64,000 bases of DNA, taken from assembly GCF_000328765.2 (NCBI RefSeq), contig NC_019954.2, positions 686,501 to 750,500 on the forward strand. The letters are read 5' to 3'. Below are positions 26,640 to 35,656 of this stretch, piece by piece. Each line of letters begins with the position of its first letter. Position 1 is the first letter of the stretch. This DNA comes from Tepidanaerobacter acetatoxydans Re1 (GTDB lineage: Bacteria > Bacillota > Thermosediminibacteria > Thermosediminibacterales > Tepidanaerobacteraceae). Under the pieces are notes generated by a model. The model did no database searches and was not told where the DNA came from. It was given only the letters and a program-made list of their open reading frames with translations. Made by a program: the position numbers and the translations under genes.

Positions 26640-27263
26640 ATGAATAAGCGAGACGCAATAGAAACCAAAGCAAGGATTTTATCCGCTGCAGAAGACATTT
26701 TTTCAAAGGTTGGCTTTGATGGTGCCAGAGTAGATGATATTGCCAAGGAAGCCGGTGTAAATAAGGCGCTAATCTATTACTATTTTAAAAGTAAAAATGA
26801 AATACTGGAAACGCTCTTTTCAAGCCTTATTGAAGATGCTAGAAGAATGCTTGTCAAATCAATGGAAGGTACACCAGATGTATCTGGAAATGACGGGTAT
26901 AGAAAGCTATTTGATATATACATCCGGTTTGTATCTCAAAAAAGAAAAATTATTAAAGTAGCTGTTGCAGAGTCTGCTAAAACAAATGTATCAAGCTCTA
27001 TTATAATGGAACTTGGCAATTTAATTATTAATGCAGAGATTGATGCTCTTCGGAAAGAATATGAAAAGAAAGGTCTACATTTTCCCGAAGATAAACAAGA
27101 GCTGTTGGTGATGGAGTTCTTTACAGGTCTGACTCCTTTCCTAAGCTATGCATTATACAAAGATCAATGGGAAGATCAATACGGTATGAGCGAAGAAGTA
27201 TTGCAGAATTACTTTTATCAGGCCTTTAAAAAAGCTCATTTAGAGGCTCATTTGCGGTGGTAA
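26640..27263 (+). CDS. TetR-family transcriptional regulator
   Basis: A 207-residue TetR/AcrR regulator. Its N-terminal DNA-binding domain reads ARILSAAEDIFSKVGFDGA, then VDDIAKEAGVNKALIYYYFKSK. The C-terminal ligand domain is variable and gives no substrate clue. The ATG at 26640 is preceded by GGGGGA; a TTG in frame at 26628 falls too close to the operator. Related palindromes lie both in its promoter and just before the two hydrolase genes downstream, so it probably represses itself and them. The inducer is unknown. Confidence 0.9.
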   Translation: MNKRDAIETKARILSAAEDIFSKVGFDGARVDDIAKEAGVNKALIYYYFKSKNEILETLFSSLIEDARRMLVKSMEGTPDVSGNDGYRKLFDIYIRFVSQKRKIIKVAVAESAKTNVSSSIIMELGNLIINAEIDALRKEYEKKGLHFPEDKQELLVMEFFTGLTPFLSYALYKDQWEDQYGMSEEVLQNYFYQAFKKAHLEAHLRW

Positions 27264-27278
27264 AAAATTTTGCGTATC

Positions 27279-27296
27279 ACTAACTAAGTAGTTAGT
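27279..27296 (+). promoter_or_regulatory. Second palindromic TetR operator, before the hydrolase genes
   Basis: ACTAACTA-AG-TAGTTAGT is a perfect palindrome with 8-bp arms. It shares TAACTAA-(A/G)TA with the operator at 26607-26624. It sits between the tetR stop and the first hydrolase start, indicating separate control or a roadblock on readthrough. Confidence 0.7.
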
Positions 27297-27330
27297 ATAA
27301 ATTATATAAATAATTGAGGAGGTTTTAGTA

Positions 27331-28575
27331 ATGAAAGTAAATAAAAGAATTGACGAGCTTATAAAGGAAACAACGCAGGTGATTGATCCCCATCGCCAGT
27401 TTTACAAGATAAGATTCGAGGACAACAGCATGGATTTTGCATTTCAATGGGCGTTGGGGTGTATTCGAAATGGAGGCGGAGAAATTGGTGAAATGTTTTG
27501 TACGGCTGCCCAAATAGAGGATTACAATCCGGATAGTTGGGCCGAAGAGTGGCCCAAAATTGCACATCGTGTAGAGAAAAGGGCACAGACTGCTGAAGCG
27601 GAAGGACATAAAATAAGCGCACGAGAATTTTATATGCGGGCAGCCGGTTATTATAGGGCTGCACTGACATCCTTATTGCCGCGTAACGAGAAGTATATGG
27701 AGTGGTACGAAAAATCCATGGAATGCTTTTCAAAAGCAGGTGCTTTGTCTGATCCGGAAATCGAATTAATACGTGTTCCCTTTGAAGACACATATCTGCC
27801 TGGTTGTTTCATAAAAGCTGCAACGAGCGAGCAAAAGTCAAAAACAATAATAGCAATCGGTGGTGCGGAAACCTTTTTTATGGATCTATACTTTCAAATC
27901 GGCCCATCAGCAATAAAACGTGGCTATAATTTTATCACTGTTGACATACCGGGGCAGGGGATTCTTCCTGCCGAAGCGCAATTCTTTAGGCCGGATACAG
28001 AAAAGCCAATAGGGGCGATATTAGACTATGCCTATAGCAGACCGGAAGTGGATACAAATCTTATCGCTGCATATGGAATAAGTGGAGGCGGATATTATGT
28101 ACCCCGTGCATCAGCTTATGATAAAAGAATTAAAGCATGCATATCAAATTGTGCAGTTACGAATATCGGAAAGATAATGGGAGAAATGGCCATACAAAAC
28201 CAGAAAGCAGCAAATGGTATTAAAATGTCCGCGTTTAATGTGAGGATGTTTCAAATCATGGCGTGGAGACATGGTATAGCAACTGATGACATCCCGGGTC
28301 TTTTAAACAAAACGAGTGCATTTGCTTTTAATCCTTCTTTGATTACATGTCCTGTACTAAATATATGTAGCAATGGGGAATATCTCAATCCGGCAATCAA
28401 AGCAATGGAAGATGATTTTATGCAGTCTTTGCCTAATTTAAACAAAAAGATGATTGTAGCTTTATTTGAAGATGGAGGCGGAACTCATTGTCTTGGTGAG
28501 AATACCGGACTGTTAAGTGCGCTAGTATTTGATTGGCTTGATGAGGTTTTGAAAAGTGAGGGAATAAATATCTGA
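27331..28575 (+). CDS. Alpha/beta hydrolase, FrsA/DUF1100-like, first of a tandem pair
   Basis: A 414-residue protein. An N-terminal helical region of about 150 residues is followed by an alpha/beta hydrolase domain. The nucleophile serine lies in YGISGGGYYVPRA near residue 254. An oxyanion-type loop IAIGGAETFFMD and the segment VDIPGQGILPAEAQF match the FrsA-like and pseudooxynicotine-hydrolase-like group, whose members act on C-C or ester bonds. A late GGGTHCLGE supplies a likely catalytic histidine. The ATG has GAGGAGG before it. The next hydrolase overlaps its stop by one base (TGATG), so the two are translationally coupled and controlled by the TetR repressor. The substrate is not deducible. 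Confidence 0.8.
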   Translation: MKVNKRIDELIKETTQVIDPHRQFYKIRFEDNSMDFAFQWALGCIRNGGGEIGEMFCTAAQIEDYNPDSWAEEWPKIAHRVEKRAQTAEAEGHKISAREFYMRAAGYYRAALTSLLPRNEKYMEWYEKSMECFSKAGALSDPEIELIRVPFEDTYLPGCFIKAATSEQKSKTIIAIGGAETFFMDLYFQIGPSAIKRGYNFITVDIPGQGILPAEAQFFRPDTEKPIGAILDYAYSRPEVDTNLIAAYGISGGGYYVPRASAYDKRIKACISNCAVTNIGKIMGEMAIQNQKAANGIKMSAFNVRMFQIMAWRHGIATDDIPGLLNKTSAFAFNPSLITCPVLNICSNGEYLNPAIKAMEDDFMQSLPNLNKKMIVALFEDGGGTHCLGENTGLLSALVFDWLDEVLKSEGINI

Positions 28576-29723
28576 TGGAAAGATTACAATTTAAGATACC
28601 TGTTGGGTATTACCATTTCCATGATGATGTTGGATTGAATTTTCAATTTAACAGGGCTCTAATCAACCAATGTCCTATGGAAGAAATGATGGAAGCTGCA
28701 CAAAGTATTCGTAAATATGAGGATGTCAGGAGCATAATGACCTCATTAGCAGAAAAAGCGTTCAAAGAAGGCCGAACGCTGAATGCGGCTTTCTATTATA
28801 GATTTGCCGAATTTTTCTGTTTTGGCAATACGGAAGAAAAGAAGCGGTTGTTTAATCAGTTTATGCAGCTCTTCTATCAGGCATTAGAAAACGATAGAAT
28901 TGAGCGCCATAAAGTTCAATATTATGGAGGTTATCTGAAGGCTATCCGAATCAAAAACAATGCTTTGCCCAAGGGAACAATTGTTGTTCATGGCGGCGGC
29001 GATTCATTTGTTGAGGAATTTTACCTGTCAGTTCGATGGCTCGTAGATGTGGGGTTTGAAGTTATCATGTTTGAAGGGCCCGGGCAGGGAGAGCCCTTGC
29101 AAAAGTACTACTTAAAAATGACTCATGAATGGGAGAAACCCACAAAGGCAATTCTGGATTATTTTAATCTGGATGCTGTAACATTAATTGGTATATCATT
29201 AGGAGGGTATTTTGCCCTGCGTGCTGCGGCATTTGAAAAAAGAATCAAACGAGTTATTGCATGGAATGTGGTGTATGATTTCTTTGAATGTATCATGGGA
29301 AGAAACGGAATGCTTAAATATTACATCATAAATGGACTTGTATCAGCCAATGCAAAAACATTAATAAACTATATTGCTCGAAAGCAGATGCAAAAGAGTG
29401 AAATGGAAAAATGGATTTATGATCAAATGATGTATGCATATGGCGTTGAAACTCCTTTTGAATATCTAAAAACACTGAAAAAATATAGATGTACAAAACA
29501 TGTTTCGCAAAATGTTACACAGGATGTGTTAATTTTAGCCGGAGCCGAGGATCATATTATTCCTTTAAGGATGTATGAACGGCAGTTAAAGGCGCTGACG
29601 AATGCAAATAGCGTTGCAGGCCGTGTTTTTACGAAAAAAGATCATGCATCAAATCATTGTCAGGTTGGAAATGTCGTGTTGGCATTGCATTTTATTGTTG
29701 ACTGGCTTAATACGAAATCATAA
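28575..29723 (+). CDS. Alpha/beta hydrolase, second of the tandem pair
   Basis: A 382-residue hydrolase similar in layout to its neighbour. An N-terminal helical part is followed by a hydrolase fold with oxyanion-type GTIVVHGGGDSF, FEGPGQGEP, and the nucleophile in IGISLGGYFALRAA near residue 213. LILAGAEDHIIPL places the acid, and the histidine is in KKDHASNHC. Its start ATG overlaps the stop of the upstream gene. Sequence divergence between the two suggests an old duplication, with the products perhaps forming a mixed complex or acting one after the other. The function is otherwise unknown. Confidence 0.8.
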   Translation: MERLQFKIPVGYYHFHDDVGLNFQFNRALINQCPMEEMMEAAQSIRKYEDVRSIMTSLAEKAFKEGRTLNAAFYYRFAEFFCFGNTEEKKRLFNQFMQLFYQALENDRIERHKVQYYGGYLKAIRIKNNALPKGTIVVHGGGDSFVEEFYLSVRWLVDVGFEVIMFEGPGQGEPLQKYYLKMTHEWEKPTKAILDYFNLDAVTLIGISLGGYFALRAAAFEKRIKRVIAWNVVYDFFECIMGRNGMLKYYIINGLVSANAKTLINYIARKQMQKSEMEKWIYDQMMYAYGVETPFEYLKTLKKYRCTKHVSQNVTQDVLILAGAEDHIIPLRMYERQLKALTNANSVAGRVFTKKDHASNHCQVGNVVLALHFIVDWLNTKS

Positions 29724-30457
29724 TGCAGCAAAAATTGAAAGTTGGCCACATGAAGCAAGCTACATACCACATATAGCGTCCACTTTCGGCCGAATTTTAG
29801 CCAATCAATAACTGTCTATTGCATCATGACGTGTGGGTAGGTAACTAAATGCGTGCTTTTAATTACCTTCCAGTGGCAGTTATGCAATTGGAGGTTCTTT
29901 TATGAATTAATATCTCTCTTACCTGTAAAAGGTGGGGCTGCAACCTTACCGTAGCAGCCGAATGTAGCAGAAGTTTTATTTTTACATAACTTTGGAAAAC
30001 TAAAAGAATATTCGGAAAGATACTGCGCACACTTTTTGTTTGATACCTTTCAGGGATTTTCCTCAAAGGTGTTTTTTGTGCTCTTTTTTGACCGCCTTTT
30101 TACCGGACAATCCTAAATACCACTTCGGGCCGACTTGGCACGAAGTAAGCCGAAAGCTCTTTGCTTTAGAGGTTTTGCGGAATCAACAACATTGTTCGCA
30201 TTTCTCAAAACAAGCTCCCAAATGGCGGTTGGGGAAATATCTGAGGCTTTCCAAAGACGATTTCAAGCGTGGAAATGCTAAGGACAAAGAGAATGTAAAT
30301 GTCGTTTATGTTTCTGTTTTATTGGCTTTTATAAAAAATGGGGGAATTCTACAAAATCACTATTGATTATTTAAAAGCATTATGTTAATATTCCTTTAAA
30401 TACTTTAGATACTTTAATGATTTAATATACTAAAGGATTATTGAAGGATGTGTATTA
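29724..30457 (+). other. Degenerate 0.7-kb gap with a terminator and a possible recombinase remnant
   Basis: No intact gene is convincing here. A good terminator lies at 30045-30077: ACCTTTCAGG pairs with CCTCAAAGGT with one mismatch and runs into TTTTTT. At about 30220-30285 one frame reads KWRLGKYLRLSKDDFKRG. This resembles the N-terminus of large serine recombinases, in which the serine of a Y-x-R-x-S motif is catalytic. The frame soon loses similarity and stops at 30366. The base composition looks more mixed than in the flanking genes. I read this as decayed mobile DNA, with low certainty. Confidence 0.35.
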
Positions 30458-31573
30458 ATGACCAAATACTTTCGAAAGCCTGCAGGTGTTAAAGATTACT
30501 TGCCGCCGCAAGCTCGTAAAAAAAGGCGGATTGAAAAAATAAGCAGTGATATATTGGAGAAATGGGGCTATGAAGAAGTAATAGCACCATCTTTTGAATA
30601 CCTAGAGACATTTGTAAAAAGCGGCCAACCGGGGTTTGCGGAAAAGGTGTTCAAGTTTTTTGACAGGCAGGGTGGGGTTATGGCTTTAAGACCTGATATT
30701 ACCACATCAATCGCCAGAATGGTTGCAACACATTACAGCGAGCATTCTATGCCTTTAAGATTCTATTATATGGCAAATGTTTTTAGATTTCAGGAGATGC
30801 GCAAGGGCAGAGAGCAAGAATTTTATCAAACTGGTGCTGAACTTATAGGCATTTCAGGAATAGAAGCTGATATTGAAATTATAATATTAGCATCTTTCAT
30901 ATTAGAGGAGATAGGCATAGATAATTTTATAATAAATGTAGGGCATATAAAATTTTTAGAAGGGCTTTTAGATGAAATAGAGGATGATCCGCTACTAAAG
31001 GATGATATAGCTCAAGCAATCAAGAATAAGAATTTTGTGCTGCTCAAAAATTTAATTGAAGCAAATGTACTCAAATCTAACACCAAAGAAATATTTTCAG
31101 CTCTACCGTATTTTTATGGTGGCCCGGAGATATTAGATGAGATTATAAAGTTTCCGCTTAACGACAAATGTGTTGAGGCCATATCGGACCTTGCCAAGCT
31201 ATGGAAAGTACTAAAAAATTTCGACAATATTAATCTTACTTTTGATCCCGGCCTTGCTCGCGGCATGGATTATTATACAGGGATAGTATTTGAGATATAT
31301 TCACCAAATGCAGGATTCCCTTTAGGGGGCGGGGGACGATATGATACACTGCTCGATAAGTTTAACGGATCTCGACCGGCAACGGGTTTTGCCTTAAGTG
31401 AGGATGTGATTCTTTCGGTTTTAGATAAAGACATGAAAGACATCTATGAACCTACATACTTATTTTATAACCCCAAAAGATTTGTTGAGGCATTAGATAA
31501 AGCAGAAGAAATGAGAAAACACGGTATTATAGTTAAAATGATACCTTCAGAAAAACATAATTCGCATAGTTAA
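30458..31573 (+). CDS. hisZ: ATP phosphoribosyltransferase regulatory subunit
   Basis: A 371-residue class II synthetase-like protein that lacks charging activity and serves as the regulatory subunit of short-form HisG. It contains RPDITTSIARMVATHY and FRFQEMRKGREQEFYQ. GLARGMDYYTGIVFE near residue 268 and GGGGRYDTLL are shared with HisRS. It is the first gene of the histidine operon and hisG of the short form follows, confirming HisZ rather than HisS. The C-terminus ends in SEKHNSHS and is shorter than in many HisZ proteins, so a small truncation is possible. The ATG at 30458 is preceded by a weak GAAGGATG. Confidence 0.93.
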   Translation: MTKYFRKPAGVKDYLPPQARKKRRIEKISSDILEKWGYEEVIAPSFEYLETFVKSGQPGFAEKVFKFFDRQGGVMALRPDITTSIARMVATHYSEHSMPLRFYYMANVFRFQEMRKGREQEFYQTGAELIGISGIEADIEIIILASFILEEIGIDNFIINVGHIKFLEGLLDEIEDDPLLKDDIAQAIKNKNFVLLKNLIEANVLKSNTKEIFSALPYFYGGPEILDEIIKFPLNDKCVEAISDLAKLWKVLKNFDNINLTFDPGLARGMDYYTGIVFEIYSPNAGFPLGGGGRYDTLLDKFNGSRPATGFALSEDVILSVLDKDMKDIYEPTYLFYNPKRFVEALDKAEEMRKHGIIVKMIPSEKHNSHS

Positions 31574-31629
31574 CATCAGATAATTTTTTTTAAAAATAAT
31601 AGTTCACTAATCAATAAAGGAGAATTTTC

Positions 31630-32250
31630 TTGGATTTATTAAAAATTGCCCTATCAAAAGGCAGAATTTTGTCGGAAACTCTTGAACTTTTTAAAAAAAT
31701 ACAAATGGATTTTGAAGGAGTAAGCGAAGATTCCCGCAAGCTTTTTTTTGATTTTGAAGAATATGGCGTAAGGATGATTTTGGCAAAACCTTCGGATGTT
31801 CCTACTTATGTTGAATATGGTGTGGCGGATATTGGAGTGGCAGGTAAGGATGTGCTGTTGGAAAACAAGAATGATGTTTTTGAGCTGATGGATTTAAAAC
31901 TGGCACAGTGCCGTATGGTAGTTGCTGTTCCGGATGGCAGACCTTTAAATACTCCAATTTACAGGGTGGCAACCAGTTACCCGTGTATTGCAGAAGAACA
32001 TTTTGTAAAACAGGGATTTCCCATAGAAGTTATAAAGCTTCATGGTTCTGTAGAATTAGGTCCAGTGTTGGGACTTTCGGATGCGATTGTAGATATTGTA
32101 TCCACTGGTAAAACCCTTGAAAAAAATCACTTGAAAATCTTAGAAGAAATCTGTCCTATCAGCAGCAGACTTATAGCAAACCAAGTGAGCTTTCGAATAA
32201 AATCCGATGTAATAATGAAATTGATGGAAAAACTTAAAGAGGTTGTATGA
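31630..32250 (+). CDS. hisG: ATP phosphoribosyltransferase, short form
   Basis: The first enzyme of histidine synthesis, joining PRPP to ATP. At 206 residues it is the short form without the C-terminal regulatory domain, which needs HisZ, the gene just upstream. Marks are LKIALSKGRILSETL, YGVADIGVAGKDVLLE and the PRPP-binding LSDAIVDIVSTGKTLEKN. It begins with TTG at 31630, preceded by AAAGGAG. In most clostridial operons hisD follows; here 150 non-coding bases lead directly to hisC. Confidence 0.96.
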   Translation: MDLLKIALSKGRILSETLELFKKIQMDFEGVSEDSRKLFFDFEEYGVRMILAKPSDVPTYVEYGVADIGVAGKDVLLENKNDVFELMDLKLAQCRMVVAVPDGRPLNTPIYRVATSYPCIAEEHFVKQGFPIEVIKLHGSVELGPVLGLSDAIVDIVSTGKTLEKNHLKILEEICPISSRLIANQVSFRIKSDVIMKLMEKLKEVV

Positions 32251-32400
32251 TGCAAGTAATTATTAAGTTGGATTTATTATAGCCATTTATGATAGAATGA
32301 AGCTGTGCAAAGGTGTATATTTATACATTGAATTAGAGCTATAATTTTAACCTTTGTTTAAAAATATAAAAATTTTTCCATCAGACTTGATACTGAATCA

Positions 32401-33522
32401 ATGTTGAATCGATGTTGCATTAGGGAGGAGATTACTATAACATCACCAATACACTTCGTAAGGGAAGATATATTAAAATTAACACCATATATGCCCTCAA
32501 AGGAACAATGTAGAATAAAGCTTGATGCTAATGAAAGTCCTTATGATGTACCAATTGAAATAAAAGAACGTATATGGAACAGATTGAAGGAGGAACACTT
32601 TAACTATTACTATGACCCGAGCTGCGATATTCTTAGGGAAAGTTTATCTGGATATACCGGAGCAGACCCTGACCAAATTTTTGTAGGCAGCGGCGGTGAT
32701 GAAGTCATAAATGATATAATTATGGCTTTTGCTGGTCCGGGCCGTGATGTTATAATTTTAGTTCCAACATTTTCCAGTTATGAGATATTTTCTACCGTAG
32801 CCGGTTCCAATATTATTAAAGTGCCTCTTGTAAAAAAACAGGAATATGGCAGATACTTTTGGGATATTGACACTGCAGGAATAAAACAACACTTTACAAA
32901 AGACAAGCCGCAGCTGATGTTTCTGTGCTATCCCAATAATCCTACGGGCGATTATTTTAATGATGAGAAATTAGAGGATTTGATAAGGGATTTCAACGGT
33001 ATTGTGGTCGTTGACGAGGCTTATTTTGAGTTTGGCGGCAAGACTTTTGCAGACCGAATTGCAAAGTATCCACATGTTATAGTTATTCGCACTTTTTCCA
33101 AGATATTTTCTTTGGCAGGTCTTCGGGTAGGATATGCCATCGGCCATGAAGATGCAATAAAACAGCTGTTTAAAGTTAAACTGCCATATAATGTGAGCCT
33201 TTTCTCACAAATTGCTGCAGTAGAGATTTTAAAGGAAACCGATTGGCTAAAAAACATGCGAAACCAATTTATAGATGAGCGAAAGCGTCTTAAGGAAGGC
33301 TTAGAATCCATTGATGGGATAATGGTATATCCAAGCTCATCAAACTTTTTTTTATTTGAACTAAAGAAACCAAGAGATATGGTATACAACGAGCTTTTAA
33401 AAAGAGGCATACTGACTCGTCGCTTAGATGATAAGATACTGGAGAACTGTTTGAGATTTTGCATAGGTACTCCTGAACAAAACCAGTTTCTTTTGTCTTG
33501 CTTAAGAGAAATCATGAGTTAA
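32401..33522 (+). CDS. hisC: Histidinol-phosphate aminotransferase
   Basis: A PLP-dependent class I/II aminotransferase that makes histidinol phosphate. The PLP lysine is in RTFSKIFSLAGLRVGYAIG, and LCYPNNPTGDYF and VVDEAYFEFG are further active-site segments. The only in-frame ATG before the conserved N-terminus is at 32401, and it has no ribosome binding site. An excellent AGGGAGGAG lies inside the frame at 32422-32430. The codon suitably spaced after it is ATA at 32437, after which the protein reads TSPIHFVREDILKLTPY, the normal HisC beginning. Initiation at AUA is therefore likely, giving 361 residues. hisB starts 15 bases after the stop. Confidence 0.93.
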   Translation: MLNRCCIREEITITSPIHFVREDILKLTPYMPSKEQCRIKLDANESPYDVPIEIKERIWNRLKEEHFNYYYDPSCDILRESLSGYTGADPDQIFVGSGGDEVINDIIMAFAGPGRDVIILVPTFSSYEIFSTVAGSNIIKVPLVKKQEYGRYFWDIDTAGIKQHFTKDKPQLMFLCYPNNPTGDYFNDEKLEDLIRDFNGIVVVDEAYFEFGGKTFADRIAKYPHVIVIRTFSKIFSLAGLRVGYAIGHEDAIKQLFKVKLPYNVSLFSQIAAVEILKETDWLKNMRNQFIDERKRLKEGLESIDGIMVYPSSSNFFLFELKKPRDMVYNELLKRGILTRRLDDKILENCLRFCIGTPEQNQFLLSCLREIMS

Positions 33523-33537
33523 AGGTGGTAGGTTTAT

Positions 33538-34122
33538 ATGCGCATTGCTGAGAATTATAGGAGCACCAAAGAAACACAGATAAAAGTTAAAATTAATTTA
33601 GATGGTGAAGGCGAAAGCAACATTAAAACACCGGCATTTTTTTTAAATCATATGTTAAACCTGTTCTCTCGCCATTCCCTTTTTAATTTGGATATTGAGG
33701 CAGATGGCGATGTTGAGGTTGACTTTCATCATCTGACGGAAGATATAGGCATAGTTTTAGGCGAGACATTTTTAAAGGCCCTTGGCCAAAAAGAAGGTAT
33801 CAAACGCTATGGAAGTTTCTATGTTCCCATGGATGAAGCACTGGCATTTTGTGCGGTGGATATAAGCGGCAGGCCTTTTATAGTTTTTGATGCCGTTTTT
33901 GGTAGGGATAAAGTAGGAGATTTTGATGTGGAGTTAGTTGAAGAGTTCTTTAGGGCATTTGCGAGCAGTGCACGAATTACACTTCATTTAGAGGCAATAC
34001 GCGGTCAAAATACTCATCACATAATCGAAGCGCTTTTTAAAGCATTTGGCCGTGCATTAAAAGAAGCTGCAGCTGTCGACCCTAGAGAAAAGGGCATACC
34101 TTCAACAAAGGGCGTACTTTAA
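33538..34122 (+). CDS. hisB: Imidazoleglycerol-phosphate dehydratase
   Basis: A 194-residue monofunctional HisB that dehydrates imidazole glycerol phosphate to imidazole acetol phosphate. The metal-binding histidine clusters are FHHLTEDIGIVLG and the repeated-fold partner GQNTHHIIEALFKAFGRAL. Length and start RIAENYRSTKETQIKV are standard. The ATG is at 33538 with AAAGGTGG upstream. The usual next gene, hisH, is missing: hisA begins 30 bases after the stop. Confidence 0.97.
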   Translation: MRIAENYRSTKETQIKVKINLDGEGESNIKTPAFFLNHMLNLFSRHSLFNLDIEADGDVEVDFHHLTEDIGIVLGETFLKALGQKEGIKRYGSFYVPMDEALAFCAVDISGRPFIVFDAVFGRDKVGDFDVELVEEFFRAFASSARITLHLEAIRGQNTHHIIEALFKAFGRALKEAAAVDPREKGIPSTKGVL

Positions 34123-34152
34123 GAATTTTTAAGTCTTAGAAAGGGTGGGTCA

Positions 34153-34884
34153 ATGAATATATATCCGGCAATTGATATTAGGAAAGGAAAGTGTGTGCGG
34201 CTTAATCAAGGAGATTTTTCCAAGGAAACTGTTTATTTGGAAGATCCAACAGAAGCTGCAAAGCGCTGGCAGAATAAGGGAGCTAAATGGATTCATGTTG
34301 TAGATTTAGATGGTGCAAAATCAGGCAATCCTGTCAATATAGATGTAATTAAAAGGATTCGCAAAACCGTAGATGTCAATATCCAACTGGGCGGCGGCAT
34401 AAGAGATGAAGAAACGGCGGAAAATTATATAAATCTGGGTATAGATCGCATTATTTTCGGATCCTCTGCTGTTAAAAATTTATCTTTAATAGAAACAGCA
34501 ATAAAAAAATTTGGAGCTGAAAAAGTTGCGGTTGGTTTGGATGTACGCAAAGATGAAGTCGCAATCAACGGATGGGTAAAAGATTCCGGAGTCAAAACGG
34601 AAGAGATGTTAAAAAAGCTTAAGAATACCGGTTTAAAAACTATCATTTACACGGATATTTCAAAGGATGGTATGATGCAAGGACCGAATATTGCAGGCAT
34701 TGAAAAAGTGCTCAGTTTTGATGATTTTTCAGTAATTGCATCAGGCGGTATTTCCTCTATGCAAGACTTGGAGCAGCTGGCCCGATACGAAAAAAAGGGC
34801 CTTGACGGAGCTATAATCGGAAAGGCTTTGTACAATGGAACGCTGAATTTGAAGGCAGTTTTAGAACAGTTTAGTTTACAGTAA
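34153..34884 (+). CDS. hisA: Phosphoribosyl-formimino-AICAR-phosphate isomerase
   Basis: A 243-residue TIM barrel that isomerises ProFAR to PRFAR. The catalytic aspartates are in YPAIDIRKGKCVRL near the N-terminus and TDISKDGMMQGPN near residue 170. IQLGGGIRDEETAE and VIASGGISSMQDL are phosphate-binding loops. The ATG follows AAAGGGTGGG. The spacing to hisF is ten bases. Confidence 0.97.
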   Translation: MNIYPAIDIRKGKCVRLNQGDFSKETVYLEDPTEAAKRWQNKGAKWIHVVDLDGAKSGNPVNIDVIKRIRKTVDVNIQLGGGIRDEETAENYINLGIDRIIFGSSAVKNLSLIETAIKKFGAEKVAVGLDVRKDEVAINGWVKDSGVKTEEMLKKLKNTGLKTIIYTDISKDGMMQGPNIAGIEKVLSFDDFSVIASGGISSMQDLEQLARYEKKGLDGAIIGKALYNGTLNLKAVLEQFSLQ

Positions 34885-34894
34885 GGAGTGAGAT

Positions 34895-35656
34895 ATGATG
34901 AGCAAAAAGCGATTGATCGTTTGCCTAGATGTAAAAAATGGACGAGTGGTAAAAGGAGTTAATTTCGAAAACATTCGAGATATTGGAGACCCGGTTGAGT
35001 TAGCAGCTTTTTATGACAAGCAGGGGGCAGATGAAATTGTGTTTTTGGATATATCAGCAACTTTAGAAGGCAGAAAGACTACCTTGGAAATAGTAAAAAG
35101 TATTGCCCAAAATGTTAATATACCTTTTACGGTAGGTGGTGGAATATCTACTTTAAAAGACATTGAGAATTTGCTAGCAGCAGGTGCCAACAAGGTTTCT
35201 ATCAGTACAGCAGCTGTTGAAAATCCCGAACTGATTCAAGAAGGAGCACGAAAGTTTGGAAGTGAACATATTGTATTGGCTTGTGATGCCAAAAAAAATA
35301 ATAACAGTTGGGAAGTTTATACACATGGCGGACATGTAGCTTCAGGCCTTGACGTCATTGACTGGTGCAAAAAAGCTGTAGACTTAGGTTCTGGAGAGAT
35401 ACTTTTAACGAGTATGGATGCAGATGGTACTAATGATGGGTATGACATAGCTCTTACCAATACTGTGGCAGAAGCGGTTAATGTGCCTGTTATAGCTTCA
35501 GGGGGTGCAGGAAAGCTTGAACATTTCAGGGAAATATTTTTAAAAGGTAAAGCCAGTGGCGCCTTAGCGGCATCTGTTTTTCATAAAGGGCTTTTCAGTA
35601 TTAAAGAAGTTAAAGAATATTTAAAATCAGAAGGAGTAGATGTAATCAATGATTGA
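34895..35656 (+). CDS. hisF: Imidazole glycerol phosphate synthase cyclase subunit
   Basis: A 253-residue TIM barrel related to HisA. It closes the imidazole ring using ammonia delivered by the glutaminase HisH. Catalytic aspartates are in [12 protein letters not shown] and [29 protein letters not shown] and [12 protein letters not shown] are typical. HisF is normally encoded beside hisH, but no hisH is in the operon, so the partner must lie elsewhere or free ammonia must be used. The frame begins ATGATG; 34895 is the first. It overlaps hisIE by eight bases. Confidence 0.97.
   Translation: MMSKKRLIVCLDVKNGRVVKGVNFENIRDIGDPVELAAFYDKQGADEIVFLDISATLEGRKTTLEIVKSIAQNVNIPFTVGGGISTLKDIENLLAAGANKVSISTAAVENPELIQEGARKFGSEHIVLACDAKKNNNSWEVYTHGGHVASGLDVIDWCKKAVDLGSGEILLTSMDADGTNDGYDIALTNTVAEAVNVPVIASGGAGKLEHFREIFLKGKASGALAASVFHKGLFSIKEVKEYLKSEGVDVIND

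Noticed and set aside
30040-30366. A 108-codon forward frame as a real gene
   Set aside because: It starts inside a terminator hairpin, has no ribosome binding site, and only a short stretch resembles a known motif. I describe it as a possible remnant.
33021-33515. A 164-codon reverse-strand frame within hisC
   Set aside because: It is fully antisense to a conserved aminotransferase coding region and has no ribosome binding site.
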